DNA of 64,000 bases. Origin: Rhodocyclaceae bacterium. Lineage in GTDB: Bacteria; Pseudomonadota; Gammaproteobacteria; Burkholderiales; Rhodocyclaceae. Location: the NCBI GenBank assembly GCA_016721505.1, contig JADKHX010000008.1, positions 124,001 through 188,000 of the forward strand. Reading direction: 5' to 3'. This document shows positions 53,270 to 61,736 of this stretch, one piece after another. The position numbers were made by a program, and so were the translations under genes. Each line of letters begins with the position of its first letter. The stretch's first letter is position 1. Below the pieces are notes generated by a model. That model had not been told where the DNA came from and did not search any database. It saw only the letters and a program-made list of their open reading frames with translations.

Positions 53270-54499
53270 ATGAACGCCACCACCACCTATCAACCGCGTT
53301 TGGTTTTTTGCTTATCGATCGCGCAACTAATCACGTGGGGTAGTGTGTTTTACGGCTTCGCTTTGTTGATGGAACCGGTCGAACAATCGTTATGTCTAAG
53401 CCGTGCCGAATCGTCGCTAGCGTTTAGTTTAGCCTTGCTCGCCGAAGGATTGCTGGCCTATCCGATAGGCCGCCTGATCGACCGTGGGCATGAACGTGCG
53501 GTGATGACATGTGGTTCTGTGCTGGTATTTGCTTGCTTGGTGCTGCACAGTTTCATTTCCAGCGCATGGGAGTTTTACGCGGTGTGGCTTGGCCTCGGTG
53601 CGGCGTTGGCAGCCACGCTTTACACGCCGGCCTTTGCAATTGTCACACGGCGTTTTCCTGGCGATTTTCGACGCGCAATTATTACTCTTACTTTCCTTGG
53701 TGGATTGGCCAGCACCGTGTTCATTCCGCTCACCTCTTGGTTAATCGCCAATTTTGGTTGGCGCCATGCGCTGTGGTTTTTGGCCGCGCTACATCTGCTG
53801 CTCTGCGCGCCGTTGCATGCCTTGGTGCTGCGCAATGCGCCGATCAACATCGCGCCACAGCACTCGCCAAATCAACCGACGCCGATGCACTTGTCAGCGC
53901 ATCTACGCAGCGCGCCGTTCTTGCTCATCGGCGCATTTGTCGTGCTCTTGATGGCGGCCACCTCGGCGCTCCCCGCACATTTGGTGAGTTTGTTGCGCGA
54001 AAACAATTTGCCTGAAGCGTGGGTCATCGCGGTTCCGGCCAGCATCGGCATCATGCAAGTTCTGGGGCGCGCTTTGCTGTTCTTTTTTGAGCGGCACTTT
54101 GATGTGCATTTAGCCAATCGGCTTATTCCCTGTTTGATTCCGCTGGGGCTTGGCATCTTGTTGCTCGCGCCTTTTTTTGGCGCAGGCAATCACGCGCTGG
54201 TGCTGTGTTTTGTGGTGCTCTACGGAATGGGCAATGGCATGCTGACCATCGTCAAAGGCACCGCGATTGCCCAGTATGTCGACATGCAACAAGTGGCCAC
54301 ACTCAATGGTGCGTTGGGTATTCCGGTGGCATTGGCACGAGCTGCTTCGCCGCTTTTGATGGGTGTGTTGTGGAGTCAGCAGGTCGGCTATCGCGATGGT
54401 CTGTGGGCGATGTTACTGATGAGTGTGGCCGGAATTGCCTGTTTGATGCTGGCGCAACAACATACGCAACAACGCGCACAACTGCCCGACAAGAAATGA
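53270..54499 (+). CDS. MFS transporter
   Basis: The 409-residue protein has about twelve hydrophobic helices with the MFS loop between helices 2 and 3 reading AYPIGRLIDRGHERAVMTCG and typical pairs of helices in each half. It resembles the uncharacterised CynX/NimT/oxalate-type MFS proteins. Substrate cannot be predicted. It probably forms an operon with the LLM oxidoreductase and ends at a strong bidirectional terminator. The start at 53270 (MNATTTYQ) is chosen because the upstream extension overlaps the previous gene and has no family resemblance. Confidence 0.88.
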   Translation: MNATTTYQPRLVFCLSIAQLITWGSVFYGFALLMEPVEQSLCLSRAESSLAFSLALLAEGLLAYPIGRLIDRGHERAVMTCGSVLVFACLVLHSFISSAWEFYAVWLGLGAALAATLYTPAFAIVTRRFPGDFRRAIITLTFLGGLASTVFIPLTSWLIANFGWRHALWFLAALHLLLCAPLHALVLRNAPINIAPQHSPNQPTPMHLSAHLRSAPFLLIGAFVVLLMAATSALPAHLVSLLRENNLPEAWVIAVPASIGIMQVLGRALLFFFERHFDVHLANRLIPCLIPLGLGILLLAPFFGAGNHALVLCFVVLYGMGNGMLTIVKGTAIAQYVDMQQVATLNGALGIPVALARAASPLLMGVLWSQQVGYRDGLWAMLLMSVAGIACLMLAQQHTQQRAQLPDKK

Positions 54500-54528
54500 A
54501 AAAAGCGACCAAAGGCGGTCGCTTTTTT
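54499..54528. terminator. Bidirectional rho-independent terminator
   Basis: AAAAAAGCGACC and GGTCGCTTTTTT form a perfect 12-bp stem including A and T tracts on both sides, right at the end of the MFS gene and before the convergent HU gene. It can end transcription from both sides. Confidence 0.9.
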
Positions 54529-54564
54529 ATTAAGACCTTGGCTAGCTTGCAGCCAAATCTCAAA

Positions 54565-54939
54565 TTACTTCTTCTTTGCTGCGGGTTTCTTCGCGGCGGG
54601 CTTCTTTGCAGCCGGTTTAGCGGCGGCTTTTTTAGCGGCAGGTTTTTTTGCAGCAACAGTTTTCTTGCCCGAAACAGCAGCCTTGAGTGCAGCCCCTGCC
54701 GAGAATTTCGGCACTGTTCTGGCGGCGATTTTTAGTGTCTCACCGGTCTTGGGGTTCTTACCGGTACGCGCCGAGCGCAACACCGATTTGAATGTACCAA
54801 AGCCGATAAGCGCCACCGGATTACCCTTGGAAATTGCGCCGGTGATGATGTCGGTGAGTGCATCAATAACTTTGTTGGCGGCGGCCTTGGTGAGTTCAGC
54901 ACGCTTGGCTAGTTCTTCGATCAGTTCGCTCTTGTTCAA
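54565..54939 (-). CDS. HU-family DNA-binding protein with lysine/alanine/proline tail
   Basis: Residues 1-90 are a standard HU/IHF fold (MNKSELIEELAKRAELTKAA, GFGTFKSVLRSARTGKNPKT). The last ~35 residues form a repetitive KPAAKK/AAKK tail like that of eukaryotic histone H1 and of several Burkholderiales HU proteins. It should coat and bend DNA, with the basic tail adding non-specific DNA binding. The gene ends near the shared terminator with the MFS gene. Confidence 0.93.
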   Translation of the reverse strand: MNKSELIEELAKRAELTKAAANKVIDALTDIITGAISKGNPVALIGFGTFKSVLRSARTGKNPKTGETLKIAARTVPKFSAGAALKAAVSGKKTVAAKKPAAKKAAAKPAAKKPAAKKPAAKKK

Positions 54940-55040
54940 GTGATATCTCCCACGGGGTTGAAAAAACGCATTGTTTCACTATTTTCATAATTGTGGTGCA
55001 CTGTGAGAAACAATTTGCGTGACGTTGTAGCCTTATTGCA

Positions 55041-55057
55041 TCAGTTGGTGCTGATGA
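55041..55057 (+). repeat. Truncated dispersed repeat, copy 11
   Basis: Reads TCAGTTGGTGCTGATGA; with the preceding CA it forms CATCAG, loop TTGGTG, CTGATG, a perfect 6-bp stem. Compared with the TCGCCAG / CTGGCGA form the two arms have changed together. The CACGCCGTC tail is absent. Confidence 0.65.
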
Positions 55058-55179
55058 AGCAAACGCAAAATCAGAAAATTCGGGCGCAACATGTACCCGT
55101 TCAAACCAATAAAACAACGCCACCTGAATGTCGGCCATCCACTAAAATTTCCCCCTGCTTTGCCTCAGGAGTGTCTGCA

Positions 55180-56493
55180 ATGACCACCACAAATCTCGAA
55201 CCCTATTGGATGCCGTTCACTGCGAATCGTGCATTCAAAAAAGCGCCTCGCGTGCTGCATTCGGCGCAAGGGCATTACTACACCGACGCTGATGGGCGGA
55301 CTTTACTCGACGGTTTCTCTGGTCTGTGGACCACCGGTCTTGGCCATTGCCATCCGAAAATTGTCGCGGCGGTGCAAGCGCAAGTGGCGACGCTGGACTA
55401 CGCGATGGCATTTCAAATGGGGCATAACAAAGCGTTTGAGCTGGCCGAGAGAATCATTGCCATCGCACCGCCGGAATTTACCCGCGTGTTCTTTACCAAC
55501 TCCGGATCTGAAGCTGCCGACACTGCGCTAAAGATGTCGATTGCCTATCACCGTGCCCGTGGCGAGGGCAATCGCACGCGCCTTATCGGTCGCGAGCGTG
55601 GTTACCACGGGGTAAATTTTGGTGGTATGTCGGTTGGCGGCATGACGGCGAATCGCAAAGTTTTTTCGCCGGTGATGATCCCTGGTGTCGACCATATCCG
55701 TCACACCCACAGCTTAGGCGACATGGCTTTTTCCAAGGGGCAACCCACTTGGGGTACGCATCTGGCAGATGACCTGGAACGCCTGGTCACACTACACGAT
55801 GCTTCAAATATCGCGGCGCTAATCGTCGAGCCGGTCGCCGGTTCAGCGGGCGTTTTGGTGCCGCCGGTGGGCTATCTGGATCGCTTGCGCGAGACCTGCG
55901 ACAAGCACGGTATCTTGTTGATATTTGATGAAGTGATTACCGCTTTCGGGCGTATCGGCGCGGCCTTCGGTGCGCAACGCCTTGGTGTTACGCCAGACAT
56001 CATTACCGTGGCCAAAGGTTTGACCAATGGCGTGATTCCGATGGGTGCGGTGTTGGTGAAAGAATCGGTTTATCAAGCGCTGACCAATTGCCCGGAAAAT
56101 TTGATTGAACTATTTCACGGCTACACCTACTCGGGTCACCCGGTTGCAGCAGCGGCGGGTTTGGCGACTTTGCAGTGTTATGACGACGAGGCAACGTTTG
56201 TTCAAGTGCGCAACATCGAAGGCGTTTTCGAGACGCTGTTGCATGAGCTGAAAGCTGAGCCGCATGTCGTCGATATTCGTAATTTTGGACTGATGGGCGG
56301 CATTGAATTGACATCGCGTGTCGGCAGTGCTGGCGCGCGTGGCACGGAAGCTTACTTGCGTTGTTTTGCTGAAGGCGTGGTGATAAGAAACACCGGCGAC
56401 ATCATTGCGCTCTCGCCGTTCTTTAATTCGACCGAGGACGAACTCATCCGCATCATCGACACCGTCCGCCGCGCGCTGCGCGCGATTGACTAG
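55180..56493 (+). CDS. Class III omega-amino acid (beta-alanine-type) aminotransferase
   Basis: The 437-residue transaminase shows LDGFSGLWTTGLGHCHPKI, FQMGHNKAFELAERI, cofactor loop FFTNSGSEAADTALKMSIAY, YHGVNFGGMSVGGM, the Asp in LLIFDEVITAFGRIGAAFG and the PLP Lys in IITVAKGLTNGVIPMGAV. This pattern is that of beta-alanine / omega-amino acid:pyruvate transaminases. CAGGAG lies about 9 bases before the ATG at 55180. It is followed after 8 bases by the mmsA-type dehydrogenase, which would oxidise the malonate semialdehyde formed from beta-alanine to acetyl-CoA. Beta-alanine can come from polyamine breakdown. Confidence 0.9.
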   Translation: MTTTNLEPYWMPFTANRAFKKAPRVLHSAQGHYYTDADGRTLLDGFSGLWTTGLGHCHPKIVAAVQAQVATLDYAMAFQMGHNKAFELAERIIAIAPPEFTRVFFTNSGSEAADTALKMSIAYHRARGEGNRTRLIGRERGYHGVNFGGMSVGGMTANRKVFSPVMIPGVDHIRHTHSLGDMAFSKGQPTWGTHLADDLERLVTLHDASNIAALIVEPVAGSAGVLVPPVGYLDRLRETCDKHGILLIFDEVITAFGRIGAAFGAQRLGVTPDIITVAKGLTNGVIPMGAVLVKESVYQALTNCPENLIELFHGYTYSGHPVAAAAGLATLQCYDDEATFVQVRNIEGVFETLLHELKAEPHVVDIRNFGLMGGIELTSRVGSAGARGTEAYLRCFAEGVVIRNTGDIIALSPFFNSTEDELIRIIDTVRRALRAID

Positions 56494-56501
56494 GGGCGCA
56501 C

Positions 56502-58004
56502 ATGGACACACTAGGGCACTGGATAAACGGCGCGGTGGTAGCTGATGCCGCCTCTACGCAAACTCGCACGCAGGCGGTATTCAATCCGGCTACCGGCGCG
56601 GTCGCGCGAAAAGTAGCAATGGCCTCCAAGGCCACCGTGGAGTCTGCCATCGCCGCCGCCGCGGCGGCTTTCCCGGCTTGGCGCGACACGCCACCGCTGA
56701 AACGCGCGCGGGTGATGTTCAAGTTCAAGGAACTGATCGAACGCCACGCCGACCGCATCGTTCATGCCATCACCGAAGAGCATGGCAAAGTATGGGACGA
56801 CGCCTTGGGCGAATTGCAGCGCGGCATTGAAGTGGTTGAATATGCCTGCGGCGCACCCGACTTGCTCAAGGGCGAACACAGTCGCGATGTCGGTCCGGAG
56901 ATTGATTCCTGGTCGGAAATGCGCCCGCTTGGCGTGGTGGCCGGCATTACGCCATTCAACTTTCCGGCGATGGTGCCGATGTGGATGTTCCCGCTGGCGA
57001 TCGTCTGCGGCAACTGCTTCATCCTCAAGCCATCGGAGAAGGATCCCGGCACGGCGATGATTCTGGCCGAACTGTTGACCGAAGCCGGGCTGCCGGCGGG
57101 CGTGTTCAATGTCGTCAATGGTGACAAGGAAGCGGTTGATACCTTGCTCACCGACCCTCGGATTCAGGCGGTCAGCTTTGTTGGTTCGACACCGATTGCG
57201 CAATACATTTATTCCACCGGCACCGCCCACGGCAAACGCGTGCAAGCACTGGGCGGCGCGAAAAATCATGCGGTAGTAATGCCGGATGCTGATCTCGACA
57301 ACGCCGTCAACGCAGTGATGGGTGCCGCTTACGGTTCCTGCGGCGAGCGCTGCATGGCGATCTCTGTGGTGGTGGCGGTCGGTGACGGGGTTGCCGATGC
57401 GTTGATTGCCAAACTGGCGCCGAAAGTTCGCGCGCTGAAGGTCGGCAACGGTATGGATCGCAGCAGCGAGATGGGCCCGCTGGTAAGTGGTCCGCATCGT
57501 GACAAGGTGCGCGGTTACATCGACAGTGCCGAGGCCGATGGCGCGACAGTGGTGGTCGATGGGCGCGGCCTCGTTATCGCTGGCCACGAAGCCGGATATT
57601 TCCTCGGCGGCACCCTCCTTGATCGCGTCACACCCAGCATGCAAAGTTATCGCGAAGAAATTTTCGGGCCGGTGTTGCAAGTCGTTCGCGTACCGACGCT
57701 GGAGGCCGCGATCGGCTTGATTGAAGCGCATGAGTACGGCAACGGCGTGTGCATCTTCACCACCAACGGCGGTACCGCGCGGGCATTCTCGAACACCATC
57801 AACATCGGCATGGTCGGCATCAATGTACCGCTGCCGGTGCCGGTGGCCTATCACTCGTTTGGTGGCTGGAAGCGTTCGCTGTTCGGCGACTTGTCGATCT
57901 ACGGGCCGGACGGAATTCGCTTCTACACCCGCCGCAAAACACTGACGCAACGCTGGCCCATGACGCCGTTGGCCAGCGCGCAGTTTTCATTTCCAAGTAA
58001 TTAA
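56502..58004 (+). CDS. mmsA: (Methyl)malonate-semialdehyde dehydrogenase, CoA-acylating (MmsA/IolA type)
   Basis: The 500-residue aldehyde dehydrogenase has the MmsA-specific features ITPFNFPAMVPMWMFPLAIV, NFP box and FILKPSEKDPG, the active-site Cys in YGSCGERCMAIS, and the C-terminal GDLSIYGPDGIRFYTRRKTL. It would convert malonate semialdehyde (or methylmalonate semialdehyde) with CoA and NAD to acetyl-CoA (or propionyl-CoA). Its gene starts 8 bases after the transaminase, forming a beta-alanine degradation pair. Both are in one operon with probably the glutamine synthetase 99 bases downstream. Confidence 0.93.
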   Translation: MDTLGHWINGAVVADAASTQTRTQAVFNPATGAVARKVAMASKATVESAIAAAAAAFPAWRDTPPLKRARVMFKFKELIERHADRIVHAITEEHGKVWDDALGELQRGIEVVEYACGAPDLLKGEHSRDVGPEIDSWSEMRPLGVVAGITPFNFPAMVPMWMFPLAIVCGNCFILKPSEKDPGTAMILAELLTEAGLPAGVFNVVNGDKEAVDTLLTDPRIQAVSFVGSTPIAQYIYSTGTAHGKRVQALGGAKNHAVVMPDADLDNAVNAVMGAAYGSCGERCMAISVVVAVGDGVADALIAKLAPKVRALKVGNGMDRSSEMGPLVSGPHRDKVRGYIDSAEADGATVVVDGRGLVIAGHEAGYFLGGTLLDRVTPSMQSYREEIFGPVLQVVRVPTLEAAIGLIEAHEYGNGVCIFTTNGGTARAFSNTINIGMVGINVPLPVPVAYHSFGGWKRSLFGDLSIYGPDGIRFYTRRKTLTQRWPMTPLASAQFSFPSN

Positions 58005-58026
58005 ACCCGCCGAATGGCGTGCCTCG

Positions 58027-58077
58027 CCAGTTGGTGCTGGTGATGGAATGGCCCGCTCATCGGCCACACGCTGTTAG
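58027..58077 (+). repeat. Dispersed repeat, copy 12, interrupted by ~23 bp
   Basis: The element starts CCAGTTGGTGCTGGTGA (58027-58043), is then interrupted by about 23 bases (58044-58066) and continues CACGCTGTTAG. It lies between mmsA and the type III glutamine synthetase gene. Confidence 0.75.
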
Positions 58078-58103
58078 TCAGAACAAAAAGCGAAGGCCAC
58101 TTC

Positions 58104-59459
58104 ATGAGTAAAAGTAGAAACCAAGTGCTGGAGATCGCTCAGCAATGGATCACCGATAACCGCATCGAATATGTGCTGGCGCAATTCGTCGACATTCACG
58201 GCACCGCCAAAACCAAGATGGTGCCGGCGCGTCATTTGGATCTGATCACCACCACCGGCGCCGGATTTTCCGGCTACGCAATCTGGGGCACAGGCATCCC
58301 GCGCAATGGCGGCGACTACTACGCGCGTGCCGATCTACCGACCTTGTCTTTGGTGCCGTGGCTGCCGGGTTATGCGCGGGTTGCCAGTGATGGCTACGTG
58401 CATGGCAAACTGCATGCGCTGTGTTCGCGTGTGCTGCTCAAGACCCAGGTTGCGCGTCTGGCCGAACGCGGATGGACGCTTAACACTGGACTGGAGCCGG
58501 AGTTCACCCTGCTCAAACGCGATGGCAAGGGTGGCTACACCGCGGCAGATGACTTCGATGTACTTGACAAAGCCAGCTACGATTACAAGTGCATGACGCG
58601 CCCGAACAACCGGCAGTTTCTGGAACGTGTCACCGAGGCGATGGCGACCGTCGGTGCCGATGTGTATCAAATCGATCACGAGGACGCCACCGGCCAATAC
58701 GAAATCAATTATGTCTATTCCGATGCGCTGACCAGTGCCGACCGCTACATTTTCTTCAAGATGGCGGCCAGCTTCGCTGCAGAAGAGTTGGGCATGTTGT
58801 GCAGCTTTATGCCCAAGCCATTCGCCAATCGCGCCGGCAGCGGTCTGCATTTTCACGTCTCTTTGGCCGATGCGGCCGGAGCGAATCTGATGGAAGACAA
58901 GGCCGACAAAAATGGCTATGAATTGAGCCAGCTTGGCTACCATTTTCTCGCCGGCATCTTGCATCACGCGCCGGCGCTGACCGCGCTGTGTGCGCCCACT
59001 GTCAATAGCTACAAGCGTTTGGTGGTCGGCAATTCGCTCTCCGGCGCAACCTGGGCGCCAGCTTACATTGCCTATGGCGACAATCGTACGGTGTTGGCGC
59101 GCTGCCCAGGCGGCCGCATCGAATGGCGACTAGCGGACGCAGGCGCGAACCCGTATTTGGTCACTGCCGGATTAATTGCCGCCGGGCTTGATGGCATCGA
59201 CCGCAAACTCAGCGTCGGGCAAAAGCACGACGATGATTTGTACGACTACACGCCGGAGCAACTCGCCGCCGCTGGTATTAAGTGCGTACCGCAACATTTG
59301 GGCGAGGCAGTTGATGCGCTGGTGGCTGATCAGGAATTGACCAGCGCTTTAGGCCACGAATTTGTCGCCGAATTCGCGCGACTGAAGCGTATGGAGTGGA
59401 TCGAATATCTGCGCCACGTTTCGGATTGGGAAATGAAGCGCTACGCGGATTTCTTTTAA
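58104..59459 (+). CDS. Type III glutamine synthetase-like amide ligase (GlnT-type)
   Basis: The 451-residue protein is of the glutamine synthetase fold but differs from PuuA at 47 kb. It shows TGLEPEFTLLKRD, QIDHEDATGQYEINYVY, GSGLHFHVSLAD, APTVNSYKRLV and the Arg-rich IEWRLADAGANPYLV. It matches the GlnT / type III glutamate-ammonia ligase group, some of which act as gamma-glutamyl-amine ligases rather than ammonia ligases. Its place directly after beta-alanine genes and before convergent puuB and speB suggests a ligase for an amine or amino alcohol. No regulatory adenylylation loop is seen. Substrate is inferred, not shown. Confidence 0.88.
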   Translation: MSKSRNQVLEIAQQWITDNRIEYVLAQFVDIHGTAKTKMVPARHLDLITTTGAGFSGYAIWGTGIPRNGGDYYARADLPTLSLVPWLPGYARVASDGYVHGKLHALCSRVLLKTQVARLAERGWTLNTGLEPEFTLLKRDGKGGYTAADDFDVLDKASYDYKCMTRPNNRQFLERVTEAMATVGADVYQIDHEDATGQYEINYVYSDALTSADRYIFFKMAASFAAEELGMLCSFMPKPFANRAGSGLHFHVSLADAAGANLMEDKADKNGYELSQLGYHFLAGILHHAPALTALCAPTVNSYKRLVVGNSLSGATWAPAYIAYGDNRTVLARCPGGRIEWRLADAGANPYLVTAGLIAAGLDGIDRKLSVGQKHDDDLYDYTPEQLAAAGIKCVPQHLGEAVDALVADQELTSALGHEFVAEFARLKRMEWIEYLRHVSDWEMKRYADFF

Positions 59460-59462
59460 GCG

Positions 59463-60776
59463 CTAAACCATATCCCGCAACTGATACCACAGCATGCCGA
59501 GCACCAATGCGGGTGTTCGCAACAGCTTTCCGCCGGGAAACGGGAAGTGTTTTAGCCGCGCGTAAATGTCAAAGCGTTCAGCTTGTCCGGCAATAGTTTC
59601 CGCCACCAACTTCCCGGCGATGCCGGTCAACGCCAGGCCGTGACCTGAGAAGCCCTGCAAGTAGTAAATATTGTCGGCAACGCGACCGAAATCCGGTGAG
59701 CGGTTCATGGTGATATCGACAAAACCGCCCCACGAGTAATCGACTTTGACACTCTCACCGAGTTGCGGAAATACTTTGAGCATGCGCGCGCGCATGCTGC
59801 TGTCGAGATCAATCGGTGTCATCGTGCTGTAACTGACACGTCCACCAAAGATCAAGCGATTGTCGTTGCTCGGGCGGAAATAATCGAGGATGAAATTGCT
59901 GTCGCAGACTGCCGCGCGACCTTTGGTCAGGCTGGCGGCCAGCTCGGGCGACAAGGGATTGGAGGCCACTACATAGGTGCCGACCGGCATGATCCGCGCG
60001 TCAATTTCCGGCACCAGCTTGCCCAGATAGCAATTGCCGGCGAGGACGATGAAACGGCAACGCACTTCGCCACTGGCAGTACGCACCACCGGATTGGCAC
60101 CGCGCGTAATCGCCGTGGCGCGACTGTGCTCAAAAATCTTTGCCCCCGCCGCGAGCGCTGCTTTGGCAATGCCGCGCGTGTATTTGAGCGGGTGCAAGTG
60201 ACCCGAGCGGGCGTCGTGATAGCCGGCATGAAAACGCGGGCTGGAAATCCACTGGCCGATGTCTTGCGGCGCAATCCAGGTTTGATCGGAATAGGCGAAT
60301 TTGTCGCGAGTGAAATCAAAGCCCTCGCGCAATGCGGCGGATTTACGTTTGTTCACCGCCAGATACAGCCAACCGGGAACATAGTCGCAATCAATCGCGT
60401 AGTCCTTGATCCGTTGGCGAACCAGATCGGTGCCTTCGACCGAAATATCCCAGGCGCGTTTGGCGTCACTCAGCCCGAGTTGATCGACGTAGGGCTCATC
60501 ATTGGCGTGACCGACGATGACTTGCCCGCCATTGCGACCGGAAGCACCCCAACCAATTTGCATGCCTTCTAACACTGCGACCGAAAAGCCGCGCGCGCGC
60601 AACTCAAGCGCCGCGGAAAGCCCAGCCAATCCGCCGCCGACTACACACACGTCGGCAGTCTCGACGCCGCTCAGTGGCGCAGATACAGTCTGTTCCGGCG
60701 AACTGGCTAGATAGTAGGAACGGCGCGTCAGCTCGGCTTCATCGGCAAGACCGGTGCGCACACTGACGCTGCTCAT
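59463..60776 (-). CDS. puuB: Gamma-glutamylputrescine oxidase PuuB-type FAD oxidoreductase
   Basis: The 437-residue DadA-family oxidase has the FAD Rossmann loop VCVVGGGLAGLSAALELRAR (residues ~33-52), the flavin-contact GRNGGQVIVGHANDEP and the C-terminal YYLQGFSGHGLALTGIAGKL. These features match PuuB, which oxidises gamma-glutamylputrescine to the aldehyde acted on by puuC. Start at 60776 overlaps the speB stop (ATGA), so puuB and speB are coupled: agmatine gives putrescine by speB, which then enters the Puu route. Convergent with the glutamine synthetase gene 3 bases away. Confidence 0.9.
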   Translation of the reverse strand: MSSVSVRTGLADEAELTRRSYYLASSPEQTVSAPLSGVETADVCVVGGGLAGLSAALELRARGFSVAVLEGMQIGWGASGRNGGQVIVGHANDEPYVDQLGLSDAKRAWDISVEGTDLVRQRIKDYAIDCDYVPGWLYLAVNKRKSAALREGFDFTRDKFAYSDQTWIAPQDIGQWISSPRFHAGYHDARSGHLHPLKYTRGIAKAALAAGAKIFEHSRATAITRGANPVVRTASGEVRCRFIVLAGNCYLGKLVPEIDARIMPVGTYVVASNPLSPELAASLTKGRAAVCDSNFILDYFRPSNDNRLIFGGRVSYSTMTPIDLDSSMRARMLKVFPQLGESVKVDYSWGGFVDITMNRSPDFGRVADNIYYLQGFSGHGLALTGIAGKLVAETIAGQAERFDIYARLKHFPFPGGKLLRTPALVLGMLWYQLRDMV

Positions 60777-61720
60777 GCGGGTTTCTTGACTTGCCCGCAA
60801 AGATAGGTCCATGCCAAAGTCGCGGCAACATTGGTGGTCAATTCGGCGTGATCGTAGGCTGGGGCAACTTCCACCATGTCCATGCCGACGAAAGGTAGAT
60901 CAGCCATCAGCTCAAGCAGAGTCATCGCCTGCGCGCTGGTCAGCCCGCCCGGCTCCGGCGTGCCAGTGCCGGGTGCGAAAGCCGGGTCAAGCGCGTCAAT
61001 GTCGAAACTCAGATAAACAGCCGGTGAGTTGGTGCTGGCGACACGCCGTTTAATTTCGTTGACCACCACGGCGAGCTGATCTTCGCTATGGCATCCGCGC
61101 AACTGGCGCGCCGTGAATACGCGACCACCGACGGTATTCACATACTCGCGCGCCTCACGTAATCCCGATGAGCGGATGCCGATTTGAATAGTTGCTTCTG
61201 GATTTACCAGACCTTCTTGTATCGCCTCATAGGTCCATGTGCCATGACCTGACGGCTCACCGAAGTGATCAGTCCAGGTGTCGCAATGAGCATCAAAATG
61301 TACCAGTGCTAGCGGACGCCCATAAATTCTTTTGTACACGCGCAGCAAAGGCAAGGTAACTGAGTGGTCACCGCCTAACCAGAGCATGTGATATTTGCTG
61401 ATCAACTCATCAGCCAGAGGCATCAGCGCATGGCGCATGCCTTCCAAACTGGTATTGGGCAAAGATAAATCACCCGCATCTCCGAGTTGGCCCAGTGGCG
61501 AAACATCAAAAAAAGGATGCATGCCTTCGCACAACATATGGCTCGCCCGTCGAATTGCCGAAGGGCCGAAGCGTGCGCCCGGACGATTGGTCACGCAGCC
61601 ATCCCAGGCAATTCCGGCGACTGCAAAGCGGCTGTCTGCGGCATCGACAAGGTTAGGTGCTTTGAGAAAATTTGCGGCGCTTAGAAACGCAAACGCATGG
61701 TTCGAGTCGTTAGTAATCAT
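60773..61720 (-). CDS. speB: Agmatinase SpeB
   Basis: Agmatinase releases urea from agmatine to give putrescine. The 315-residue ureohydrolase has all manganese-site boxes: MLWLGGDHSVTLPLLRVY, LVHFDAHCDTWTDHF and YLSFDIDALDPAFAPGTGTP followed by GGL. The family is agmatinase/arginase; the HFGEPSGHGT segment favours agmatinase or guanidinobutyrase. Oddly, the sequence KRRVASTNSPAVYLSF carries about five more residues than usual in this loop, and these are encoded by a copy of the 28-bp dispersed repeat at 61025-61052. The active-site residues are untouched. Confidence 0.9.
   Translation of the reverse strand: MITNDSNHAFAFLSAANFLKAPNLVDAADSRFAVAGIAWDGCVTNRPGARFGPSAIRRASHMLCEGMHPFFDVSPLGQLGDAGDLSLPNTSLEGMRHALMPLADELISKYHMLWLGGDHSVTLPLLRVYKRIYGRPLALVHFDAHCDTWTDHFGEPSGHGTWTYEAIQEGLVNPEATIQIGIRSSGLREAREYVNTVGGRVFTARQLRGCHSEDQLAVVVNEIKRRVASTNSPAVYLSFDIDALDPAFAPGTGTPEPGGLTSAQAMTLLELMADLPFVGMDMVEVAPAYDHAELTTNVAATLAWTYLCGQVKKPA
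61025..61052 (+). repeat. 28-bp dispersed repeat, copy 13 (inside speB)
   Basis: Reads TGAGTTGGTGCTGG followed by CGACACGCCGTTTA. The host gene reads it antisense as RRVASTNS, in the same frame as the copy in puuC. Confidence 0.85.
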
Positions 61721-61736
61721 GGTCTTCTTTTAAAAA

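Noticed and set aside
56511..57950. A 479-codon open frame antisense to mmsA
   Set aside because: The sense frame is a complete aldehyde dehydrogenase with its active site; the antisense product is low-complexity His/Arg/Ala-rich.
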